Source of the DNA: Ga0077536 sp043744805
GTDB taxonomy: Bacteria > Pseudomonadota > Gammaproteobacteria > Ga0077536
DNA: 39,132 nt
NCBI GenBank assembly: GCA_043744805.1
Contig: JAYTTZ010000019.1
Location: 1 to 39,132 of the forward strand
Direction: 5' to 3'
Below, piece by piece: positions 32,718 through 39,132 of this stretch. The first letter of the stretch is position 1. Each line of letters opens with the position of its first letter. Under the pieces are notes generated by a model. That model did not search any database. It was not told the DNA's origin and was given only the letters and a program-made list of their open reading frames with translations. Position numbers and translations under genes: made by a program.

Positions 32718-33467
32718 TCAGATCACCTTCGCTTCGTTGCGTAGCTTGGCCACGAGTTCGTTGACGTCGGCCACCTTCACGCCACCGGCGCGGGCAGCGG
32801 GTTCGGCCACCTTGACGAGCTTCAGGCGCGGCGTGATGTCCACGCCGAGTTCGGCCGGGGTCAGGATGTCGAGCGGCTTCTTCTTGGCCTTCATGATGTT
32901 TGGCAGCTTCACATAGCGGGGTTCGTTCAGACGGAGGTCTGCGGTGACCACGGCCGGGAGCTTGAGGGTGATGGACTGGATGCCAGCGTCGACTTCGCGC
33001 TTGACGACCAGGGTGTCGCCTGCGGGGGCGATGTTGCAGGCAAAGGTGCCCTGGGCCCAACCCAGGAGCCCGGCCAGCATCTGGCCCGTCTGGTTGGAAT
33101 CGTCATCAATGGCCTGCTTGCCGAGGATGACGAGGCCTGGCTGTTCGCGTTCGACGATAGCCTTGAGCAGCTTGGCCACGGCCAGCGGCTGGACTTCGTC
33201 GCTGGTCTCGACCAGCACGCCGCGATCGGCGCCCATGGCCATCGCCGTGCGCAGAGTTTCCTGGCAGGTCGCCGGGCCCACGGAGACGGCGATGATTTCG
33301 GTGACCTTGCCGGCTTCCTGCAGCCGGATGGCTTCTTCGACGGCGATCTCGTCGAAGGGGTTCATGGACATCTTCACGTTGGCCAGTTCGACGCCAGAGC
33401 CATCGGCCTTGGGCCGGGCTTTGACGTTGTAGTCGATGGCACGCTTAACGGCGACCAGGATCTTCAT
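32718..33467 (-). CDS. etfB: Electron transfer flavoprotein beta subunit
   Basis: The AMP-binding subunit of the ETF heterodimer, 249 residues. It begins MKILVAVKRAIDYNVKARP and shows MSMNPFDEIAVEEAIRL, LETSDEVQ-type VLVETSDEVQPLAVA, ILGKQAIDDDSNQTGQMLAG (the ETF beta signature), ADLRLNEPRYVKLPNIMKAK and the C-terminal tail. GGAGGAT precedes the ATG at 33467 at ideal spacing. It is the first gene of etfBA-ETFQO, divergent from the glutaryl-CoA dehydrogenase gene across a 267-base gap (33468-33734) that must hold both promoters. I could not pick out boxes with confidence there. Confidence 0.97.
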   Translation of the reverse strand: MKILVAVKRAIDYNVKARPKADGSGVELANVKMSMNPFDEIAVEEAIRLQEAGKVTEIIAVSVGPATCQETLRTAMAMGADRGVLVETSDEVQPLAVAKLLKAIVEREQPGLVILGKQAIDDDSNQTGQMLAGLLGWAQGTFACNIAPAGDTLVVKREVDAGIQSITLKLPAVVTADLRLNEPRYVKLPNIMKAKKKPLDILTPAELGVDITPRLKLVKVAEPAARAGGVKVADVNELVAKLRNEAKVI

Positions 33468-33734
33468 TTCATCCTCCAGGGGGGCTTTCTCACGGTCCAC
33501 CGCGACGTCGGGGGAAGTCGCGGAGGCGGTTCGAAAGCTTCGCGTACGGTTGGCAAAAGAGCCGGCATAGTAACAAATCGCGCCTTGATCGAACCAGCTG
33601 ACGCGGCGCAGTATTCGGCGCTTCGTGGGCCCTTGCCGACCTCTGGCCCACGACACCCGTGACTACGTACGAGCACCGAGGCCGGCCCTCGGCCAGACAC
33701 CGGCTCTGCCGGAACGGACAACCCGGAGATTCCC

Positions 33735-34958
33735 ATGACCCCAACCCAAGCCACCGGCGAGCACACGACCAAGTCCAGCGCAGAAGCCCGGTTCACCTGG
33801 CAGGATCCCTTGCTCATTTCGGGCCTGCTGAGCGCAGAAGAGCGCATGGTGAGTGAAGCCGCCCGCACCTTCTGCCAGGAACGCCTGCAGCCGATCGTGC
33901 GTGATATGCACCGCCACGAAAGCTTTGATCCCGGCCTGATGCGCGAATTCGGCGACCTGGGCTTCCTGGGCTGCACGATCCCCGAACAGTACGGCGGCGC
34001 TGGCCTCAGCTACGTGTCCTATGGCCTCATTGCCCGTGAAGTCGAACACGTGGATTCAGGCTTCCGCTCCGCGATGAGCGTGCAATCGAGCCTCGTCATG
34101 CATCCAATCTACGCCTTCGGCAGCGAGGAACATCGCCAGAAATACCTGCCAAAGCTCGCCACCGGTGAATGGATTGGCTGCTTCGGCCTGACCGAACCCG
34201 ACCACGGCTCCGACCCGGGTGGCATGACGACCCGCGCCCGCGCCGTCTCCGGGGGCTATGAACTCACCGGCGCCAAGATGTGGATCACCAACTCGCCGCT
34301 CGCGACGGTCTTCGTGGTGTGGGCCAAGACCGATGACGGCGTGATTCGCGGCTTCGTCCTCGAGCGCGGGATGGCGGGCCTCTCCACGCCGAAGATCGAA
34401 GGCAAGTTCTCGCTGCGCGCCTCCACCACTGGCGAAATCGTGATGGACCAGGTCTTCGTCCCGCAATCCCACCTGCTGCCCGGCGTGCAAGGCCTGCGCG
34501 GGCCATTCAGCTGCCTCAACCGCGCGCGTTATGGTATTTCCTGGGGCGCGATGGGGGCAGCCGAGTTCTGCTGGCTGGCGGCGCGCCAGTACACCATGGA
34601 CCGCCAGCAGTTCGGGCGTCCGCTGGCGGCCAACCAGCTGATCCAGAAGAAACTCGCCGACATGCAGACGGAAATCACGCTCGGCCTGCTGGGTTCCTTG
34701 CAGCTTGGACGCCTCATCGACGCGGGCCTTGGTGCGCCCGAAGCCATTTCCCTGATGAAGCGCAACAACTGCGGCAAGGCGCTCGACATCGCGCGCGTCG
34801 CGCGTGACATGCACGGCGGCAACGGCATTTCCGATGAATACCACGTGATCCGCCACGTGCTGAACCTGGAAGCGGTCAATACCTATGAAGGCACGCACGA
34901 CGTGCACGCGCTGATCCTCGGACGGGCCCAGACGGGCCTGCAGGCCTTCACGGGCTGA
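33735..34958 (+). CDS. gcdH: Glutaryl-CoA dehydrogenase
   Basis: A 407-residue FAD acyl-CoA dehydrogenase that converts glutaryl-CoA to crotonyl-CoA plus CO2 in lysine, tryptophan and aromatic acid breakdown. The C terminus has the GCDH-specific MHGGNGISDEYHVIRH and LEAVNTYEGTHDVHALILGR with catalytic Glu at about 385. SAMSVQSSLVMHPIY and CFGLTEPDHGSDPGGMTTRA are also typical of GCDH. It delivers electrons to ETF, and its divergent placement next to etfBA fits that. The ATG at 33735 is chosen by homology length, with weak GGAGATT upstream (GGAGA 33723-33727). Confidence 0.93.
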   Translation: MTPTQATGEHTTKSSAEARFTWQDPLLISGLLSAEERMVSEAARTFCQERLQPIVRDMHRHESFDPGLMREFGDLGFLGCTIPEQYGGAGLSYVSYGLIAREVEHVDSGFRSAMSVQSSLVMHPIYAFGSEEHRQKYLPKLATGEWIGCFGLTEPDHGSDPGGMTTRARAVSGGYELTGAKMWITNSPLATVFVVWAKTDDGVIRGFVLERGMAGLSTPKIEGKFSLRASTTGEIVMDQVFVPQSHLLPGVQGLRGPFSCLNRARYGISWGAMGAAEFCWLAARQYTMDRQQFGRPLAANQLIQKKLADMQTEITLGLLGSLQLGRLIDAGLGAPEAISLMKRNNCGKALDIARVARDMHGGNGISDEYHVIRHVLNLEAVNTYEGTHDVHALILGRAQTGLQAFTG

Positions 34959-35353
34959 TCCGCTGCGGCGCGAAAAATCGCACCGTCCGACAAGGCCTTG
35001 CGTGGCCCCTTTCGTTGCCACTGCGGTGACTCTTGTGCTTGAATGCCAAGCACCCGAGGACAGCCGTTCGGTCGGTTTCCGCAGTCTGCAATGTGCAGCA
35101 AAAGGGCTGGCGACAGGTCTTCGGCAGACGGCGCCGAAGTGCGGGCCTGCAGGGCCGACTTCAACCGGAGCACCGCCGGGCGATCCCGGGTCTACGACGA
35201 CACACCGACGATAACCCTGCTGTCCAGGCTGCCTGGCAGGCGCCACGGTGAGCCAAAGGACTGGAGCGTTTGGGGACACTCCAGCCTCGGTGACGCGGGG
35301 AGCGCGCATGGCGCGTCCACCCCACCAACACACTAAAAATCCAGAGCGACTGA
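34959..35353 (+). other. 395-base non-coding leader before the RRM protein gene
   Basis: There is no plausible gene on either strand. Near the 3' end are short inverted repeats: CCAGG (35224-35228) with CCTGG (35232-35236), and CTGGAG (35261-35266) with CTCCAG (35279-35284). The last 30 bases before the ATG are unusually AT-rich for this window. A long structured 5' leader is common for small RRM or cold-responsive genes, but regulation here is inference. Confidence 0.4.
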
Positions 35354-35737
35354 ATGAACATTTATGTAGGAAATCTTCCGTACAGCATTCGCGACGAAGA
35401 ACTGCGTGCCACGTTTGAAGCGTACGGCGAGGTCGTGGCGGCCGAAGTCATTTTCGACAAGCGGACCCGACGTTCGCGTGGCTATGGCTTTGTCGAAATG
35501 GGGAACGCCGCGGCCGCGGCCGCGGCTATTGCAGGTCTCAACGGCAAGGAGATCCACGGCCGTGAACTGCGCGTCGACGCCTCCCAGCCGCGTTCCGAAA
35601 AGCCCCAGGGCACCCAGCGCCCGCCGCAGGACCGGGGCGCACCGCGTGCCGAACGCGCGCCGGCTGCCGTCCACGTCACCGCAGCTGCCGACAGCGGGAA
35701 TGGCATCAAGGGCTTCCTGAAGCGCTTGTTCGGTTGA
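35354..35737 (+). CDS. Single-RRM RNA-binding protein
   Basis: A 127-residue protein. An RRM domain occupies residues 1-79 with RNP2 IYVGNL (3-8) and RNP1 RGYGFVEM (42-49) and the pattern of the cyanobacterial/proteobacterial glycine-rich RNA-binding proteins. An alanine-rich stretch in the second helix (NAAAAAAAIAGL) is followed by a disordered Pro/Arg/Ala tail ending in a short basic-hydrophobic helix, GIKGFLKRLFG. It probably binds single-stranded RNA. Targets are unknown. The stop overlaps the TTG of the next open frame. Confidence 0.9.
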   Translation: MNIYVGNLPYSIRDEELRATFEAYGEVVAAEVIFDKRTRRSRGYGFVEMGNAAAAAAAIAGLNGKEIHGRELRVDASQPRSEKPQGTQRPPQDRGAPRAERAPAAVHVTAAADSGNGIKGFLKRLFG

Positions 35738-36054
35738 CCGAACAGACCACCCACCTCCCAGTGCTGCCGGCCACAGCAGATCCAGCATGGCGCGCCTGGC
35801 GCGCCATGCTGGATTCCAAGGAAACCCACTTCCAGGCGCTGGCCGCGCTCGATGACAAATACCGCCTCGGCGGCTTGCGCAGCCTGGCCGAGCAGGCCTG
35901 GGTCGAAGGCCTGCTGGCCGCGCACACCGCCAACGTGCATTGCTTCAAGTCGGAACTGCTTGCACTCGGCGAGGTGGACAAGGTCGCGCGGGACGCGCTG
36001 ATCGCATTGCTGGGGAAAGTTAACGAGGATCTGGGCAAACGCCCGCACGGCTGA
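35734..36054 (+). CDS. Small helical protein of unknown function
   Basis: Up to 106 residues if the TTG at 35734 (overlapping the RRM stop) is used. The ATG at 35806 gives 82 residues. The body is alpha-helical and mildly acidic: ETHFQALAALDDKYRLGGLR, SLAEQAWVEGLLAAH, then VDKVARDALIALLGKVNEDL. No family recognised. The coding context supports a real gene: it is coupled to the RRM gene, has good third-position GC and ends just before a stem-loop. A 33-base palindrome covers the region of the second start. Confidence 0.6.
   Translation: MTEQTTHLPVLPATADPAWRAWRAMLDSKETHFQALAALDDKYRLGGLRSLAEQAWVEGLLAAHTANVHCFKSELLALGEVDKVARDALIALLGKVNEDLGKRPHG
35781..35813. repeat. 33-base perfect palindrome
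   Basis: TCCAGCATGGCGCGCC, then a single T, then GGCGCGCCATGCTGGA: 16-base arms with a one-base centre and no mismatch. It lies 44 bases after the RRM stop and straddles the ATG at 35806, encoding the repetitive DPAWRAWRAMLDS if the longer frame is used. There is no T tract. Confidence 0.85.
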
Positions 36055-36118
36055 ACGGGCGCCACCCTGCGCTGTGGCAAGGTGGCGGGTAGCCGCGGAC
36101 TCAGTCCCACCCGCCCGT
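36055..36118. terminator. Nested inverted repeats in the convergent gap
   Basis: An outer pair ACGGGCG (36055-36061) and CGCCCGT (36112-36118) encloses an inner pair CGCCACC (36060-36066) and GGTGGCG (36081-36087). The structure fills the 63-base gap between two converging genes and could end transcription from both sides, though no T run is present. Confidence 0.45.
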
Positions 36119-36996
36119 CAGCGGGCGCCGTCATCCCACAGGCGCGTTGCCTTGGCGTAGTACTCTGGCTTGCCAGTCGTCCAGATTTCACCCCAGTGCT
36201 GGCCGCCACCGTCCACGGTAAGCACTTCGCCGTTGATGAATCCGCCCATCGGTCCCCCCACGAACAGGATGGCCTCGGCGATTTCCCAGGGTGTGCCGGC
36301 GCGCATCAGCGGATTGGTCGCCGGATACTTGCTACGGGCTTCCTCCGAATAAACCGTCCAGCCTTCAGTGCGGATGGCGCCCGGCGCCACGCAGTTCACG
36401 CGGATGCCAAGCGGCGCCCATTCCACCGCGAGTGATTGCGACAGCGCAATCACGCCAGCCCGCGCCGCGCAGGTGTGCGCCACGCCGTGCAGGCCCTGGG
36501 GGACCACCACCACATTGGTGATGCTGCCGCCGGTGCCGGTCTCACGCCACTTCTGCGCCACCGCTTGCATCATGTGCCAGGTGCCGTTGAGGTTGGTGTT
36601 GATGACCGTGTTCCAGCCTTTTTCCGAGTAATCGATGGCGGCCTGCGGGAACTGGCCGCCGGCGCTGTTCACCAGCAGGTCGATCTGGCCGTGGCGCTCC
36701 CAGATGTTGGCGATGGCCCGCTCGACCTTGGCGCGCTCGCGGATATCCACGGGCTCGAAGTCGCCGTCGAGGCTCCGATCCCGCATGGCGTCGGCCACGC
36801 CGATGAGCTTTTCCTCGCTGCGGCCAAGGACCACGATGCTCGCGCCGAGGCGCACGGCCATCCAGGCCGTGGCACGGCCGATCCCGCTGCCACCACCGGA
36901 AATCACCACCACCTTGCCCTTGAGGAGATCCGGGGCGAAGGACAGCGGACGTTCGTAGAGTTCGGCCAGGGGATCCGTAGAGGCTTCGCTACTCAT
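36118..36996 (-). CDS. SDR-family protein with non-canonical active site (citronellol/dienoyl-CoA reductase-like)
   Basis: 292 residues. The cofactor motif SGGGSGIG is at 33-40, the DIRE stretch at 84-87, and the structural LLVNSAGGQFP at 107-117. In classical SDRs a Ser and YxxxK follow. Here the region reads NVVVVPQGLHGVAHTCAARA, so the Lys position is Arg179 and the Tyr position is Thr175, with no nearby Tyr and no Ser in the strand. The alignment resembles 2,4-dienoyl-CoA reductase (HSASAKAGV), which keeps the Lys. The C terminus GGFINGEVLTVDGGGQHWGE is typical. It starts 6 bases after the acyl-CoA dehydrogenase stop, so a role in branched or terpenoid acyl-CoA oxidation is likely but unproven. 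Confidence 0.85.
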   Translation of the reverse strand: MSSEASTDPLAELYERPLSFAPDLLKGKVVVISGGGSGIGRATAWMAVRLGASIVVLGRSEEKLIGVADAMRDRSLDGDFEPVDIRERAKVERAIANIWERHGQIDLLVNSAGGQFPQAAIDYSEKGWNTVINTNLNGTWHMMQAVAQKWRETGTGGSITNVVVVPQGLHGVAHTCAARAGVIALSQSLAVEWAPLGIRVNCVAPGAIRTEGWTVYSEEARSKYPATNPLMRAGTPWEIAEAILFVGGPMGGFINGEVLTVDGGGQHWGEIWTTGKPEYYAKATRLWDDGAR

Positions 36997-37002
36997 GTCC
37001 GT

Positions 37003-38208
37003 TCAGGTACCCAGCAATTCGCGGCTGATGATGAGCTTGCGGACTTCAGTGGTGCCGGCGCCGATTTCCAGCAGCTTGTTGCCGCGATAGAGCCGGTTGA
37101 TTTCGGCTTCCCACATGTAGCCAAAGCCGCCGTGGATCTGCAGGCCTTCGTTCAGCACCTGGTTGAGCGTATTGGCCGTGTACATGATCGACGCGGCGGT
37201 GAGTGCGTGGATCTGGCCGCGTCCGCCTGCGCCGGCTTCCAGGTCGTTGCCGGCCGCCAGCACGCGGTAGCAAAAGGTCTTCATGGTTTCGACCCAGACG
37301 TACATGTCGGCAATCTTCGACTGGATCATCTGGAAGGAGGCTAGCGGCTTGTTGAACTGCTCGCGGGTCTTCGCGTATTCGATGGACAGTTCGAGCGCGC
37401 GCTCGGCCATGCCGACGCAGATGGGGGAAATGACGGCGCGCTCCAGATCGAGGCCGCTCATCACCACCGCCACGCCCTTGTTCTCCTCGCCGACGAGGTT
37501 CTCGACCGGCACGCGGCAGTTGTCGAACAGGAGTTCACCAGTCTGGCTGCCGCGGAAACCCATCTTGATCAGCTTCTGGGCCACGCTGAAGCCGGGGAAA
37601 TCCTTCTCGACGATGAAGGCGGAAATGCCATGCGCGCCGCGTTCTGGCGCGGTCTTGGCGTACACCAGCAGGACGTCGGCCACCGGCCCGTTGGTGATGT
37701 AGATCTTGCGGCCGTTGAGGACGTAGTGGCCGCCGTCACGTTTGGCCGTAGTGCGCATGGAACCCAGCGCATCGGAGCCGGCGCCGGGCTCGGTGAGCCC
37801 CAACGCGCCAATCGCCTTGCCGCTGCACAGATCAGGCAGGTACTTATAGCGAAGGTCGTCGTTGGCGTTCCGGTAGATGTTGTTGAGACAGAGGTTTTCG
37901 TGGGCAATCCACGACAGCGACAGTGCGTAGTTCCAGCGCGCCATGGCCTGGACGATGAGGCCGCTGGTGAAGAAGTCGAGGCCGACACCGCCGAATTTTT
38001 CCGGCACGGTGATGCCAAAGTAACCCTGCTCACCAATCTTCTTGAAGATATCCTCGGGCCACCATTCCTCGTTGTCCATGCGGGCGGCAAGCGGATAGAG
38101 CTCGTTCCGCGAGTACTTGTCGGCGGCGTCCAGGATGAGCTGCTGGTCCGGCGTGAGATCGAAGGCGTTGGCCATGCGTGCGCCGGCGGCGGCTAGTTTT
38201 TCGTTCAT
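37003..38208 (-). CDS. Acyl-CoA dehydrogenase, isovaleryl-CoA dehydrogenase type
   Basis: A 401-residue FAD acyl-CoA dehydrogenase. FAD and fold motifs: ALGLTEPGAGSDALGSM at 135-151, YITNGPVADVLLVYAK, GFRGSQTGELLFDNCRVP, TREQFNKPLASFQMIQSKIA and LQIHGGFGYMWEAEINRLYR. The catalytic base is not in the usual YEGT position, where IGAGTTEVR has Gly. Instead Glu256 in GLDLERAV matches the Glu254 location of isovaleryl-CoA dehydrogenase. Substrates are probably branched short-chain or methyl-branched acyl-CoAs. Electrons go to ETF. Paired with the SDR gene 6 bases downstream. Confidence 0.92.
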   Translation of the reverse strand: MNEKLAAAGARMANAFDLTPDQQLILDAADKYSRNELYPLAARMDNEEWWPEDIFKKIGEQGYFGITVPEKFGGVGLDFFTSGLIVQAMARWNYALSLSWIAHENLCLNNIYRNANDDLRYKYLPDLCSGKAIGALGLTEPGAGSDALGSMRTTAKRDGGHYVLNGRKIYITNGPVADVLLVYAKTAPERGAHGISAFIVEKDFPGFSVAQKLIKMGFRGSQTGELLFDNCRVPVENLVGEENKGVAVVMSGLDLERAVISPICVGMAERALELSIEYAKTREQFNKPLASFQMIQSKIADMYVWVETMKTFCYRVLAAGNDLEAGAGGRGQIHALTAASIMYTANTLNQVLNEGLQIHGGFGYMWEAEINRLYRGNKLLEIGAGTTEVRKLIISRELLGT

Positions 38209-38281
38209 GTGGATGCTCCCCGGGGAATGCCGGGACGATAGCCAATGGGTCCCGCTTTGTCCATGAACCTACCGGCGCGTT

Positions 38282-39132
38282 TCAGGTGGCGTAAACCTCC
38301 ACCGGGATACCCGTCATGTGCGCCTGACCGGACAGCACTTCGAAGCTGCCCTGCCCCGTCGGCAGCAACTGGTTGGCGTTGACGCCGGGCATGGCTTTAG
38401 CCACGCGCATGCCGTTTGTCGCCGCCTGACCCCAGCCGTGGGACACCGCCACCACGCCACGCCGGAGGTCGTCGGCGCAGCGCAGGGTCGCGGCAATCTC
38501 GCCGTTCTCGTTGGCGACCCTCACGGCGGCCGCCGTCGACGCAGCCACGCGCCGCAGCATCCTCCGGGTGCAGGTACAGAGGGTTCTCCTGGTTGGTGCG
38601 GGTCTTGAGTTTCGCCACGTTGGTGAACCAGCTGCTCAGCATGCGGGCATCGCGGCGCGTGATGAGCTTCAGGCCCGGCGGCTCGGCCGCGAGTTCGTCG
38701 AACAGCCCGGCCATGCGCTCCAGCGCACGTGCGAAAACCGGCGGGCAGCAGTCGACGCGCTGATCGGGTGTTTGCAGGGAATCCGCGTAGAACCGGCCAA
38801 AACCATGCGGCCCGAAGTCGAGTACGCCAGCCTGCTCAAGGGCCTCGAAGCTTTGCCCCCGACTGCGCAGCCTGTGGTCGACCTTGCCCCAGCGATTGAG
38901 ATCCTGGTCTTCGGTGGCAACAGGTAATGCGCATGTTCGCCGGCGGCATCGCGGTAGAGATCGATCACGACCAGCAATTCGAGCTTGTCGAGGGCGCGTC
39001 GCAGCCGCGTCTCGCCGCCCACGCTCAACACCGGATTGCCGGGCCAGGGAAAAACCGGCGGCTGCGGCTTGCGCAAGGTGCCGAGCGGTGTGTCGAGGAA
39101 TTCAACTTCGCCGGTGCGACTCCGCCCGGCCC
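38282..39132 (-). pseudogene. Molybdopterin oxidoreductase, C-terminal part with two frameshifts (gene runs off the window)
   Basis: Three successive frames give one coherent C-terminal region. Frame 1 (edge to about 38925): TGEVEFLDTPLGTLRKPQPP, LRRALDKLELLVVIDLYRD, EHAHYLLP. Frame 2 (about 38925 to 38545): ATEDQDLNRWGKVDHRLRSR, MAGLFDELAAEPPGLKLITR, NPLYLHPEDAAARGCVDGG. Frame 3 (to 38282): AAAVRVANENGEIAATLRCA, VSHGWGQAATNGMRVAKAMP, ending IPVEVYAT. Together these are the tail of domain III and the molybdopterin-dinucleotide binding domain of the DMSO reductase family. The expected LLPATED is broken by an apparent loss of four bases, and VDGAAVRV by two. No cofactor or substrate can be read because the N terminus lies outside. 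Confidence 0.75.

Noticed and set aside
31780..33060. Longer etfA frame of 426 codons
   Set aside because: The extra N-terminal part overlaps etfB out of frame and lacks any ETF motif. The ATG at 32715 gives the standard length.
34959..35353. Small genes in the leader of the RRM gene
   Set aside because: The short open frames have Arg/Pro/Ser-rich composition, no ribosome-binding site and no recognisable domain.

Overview
The window is high-GC, gene-dense chromosomal DNA from an aerobic proteobacterium. An NADP isocitrate dehydrogenase next to its AceK kinase/phosphatase, a FeoAAB operon behind a Fur-like box, a complete ETF/ETF-quinone oxidoreductase set and a class I fumarase fit best with a gammaproteobacterium, perhaps near Xanthomonadales or Nevskiales. 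That placement is inference from gene content only. Many neighbouring genes overlap by 4 bases (ATGA, GTGA, TTGA), and TTG and GTG starts are common.

Layout. 1-4.3 kb: a TrmO-type tRNA methyltransferase, an IalB-like secreted protein, DUF192 and DNA photolyase (minus strand), then a secreted SRPBCC protein coupled to a YVTN beta-propeller gene that is frameshifted. 4.25-9.7 kb (minus): one coupled chain of histidine kinase, REC-PAS-GGDEF-EAL protein, alpha/beta hydrolase and NAD-dependent epimerase. 9.8-10.6 kb: a decayed tandem copy of that histidine kinase that still carries a matching promoter. 10.7-17.7 kb (plus): icd-aceK, Fur box-feoA-feoA-feoB, and DAHP synthase. 17.7-22 kb: a BtuF/BtuC/BtuD-like importer with a second, signal-less binding protein, then CysH.

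22-26.4 kb is the accessory segment. It holds three copies of a REP-like repeat, an intact GIY-YIG/T5orf172 gene, and a deletion scar that joins the N-terminal third of an MmeI-type restriction-methylation protein out of frame to the tail of what is probably a helicase. It ends with a HTH-PIN toxin-antitoxin pair whose start is preceded by three direct and one inverted copy of a 9-base operator. I read this as a partly deleted defence locus followed by an intact toxin-antitoxin module.

26.4-38.2 kb is respiratory and acyl-CoA metabolism: fumarase, two [2Fe-2S] ferredoxins flanking a ferredoxin reductase, ETF-QO, EtfA and EtfB (minus), glutaryl-CoA dehydrogenase (plus), an RRM RNA-binding protein with a 395-base leader, a small unknown gene with a 33-base perfect palindrome, then an SDR with a non-canonical active site and an isovaleryl-CoA-dehydrogenase-type enzyme (minus). 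The acyl-CoA dehydrogenases can pass electrons to EtfAB and then through ETF-QO to quinone. The right edge carries the C-terminal part of a molybdopterin oxidoreductase gene with two frameshifts.

No tRNA, rRNA, CRISPR array, transposase or prophage gene was seen. The most interesting observations are the restriction/helicase deletion scar, the iterated operator of the HTH-PIN module, the decayed kinase duplicate and the SDR lacking both catalytic Tyr and Lys.
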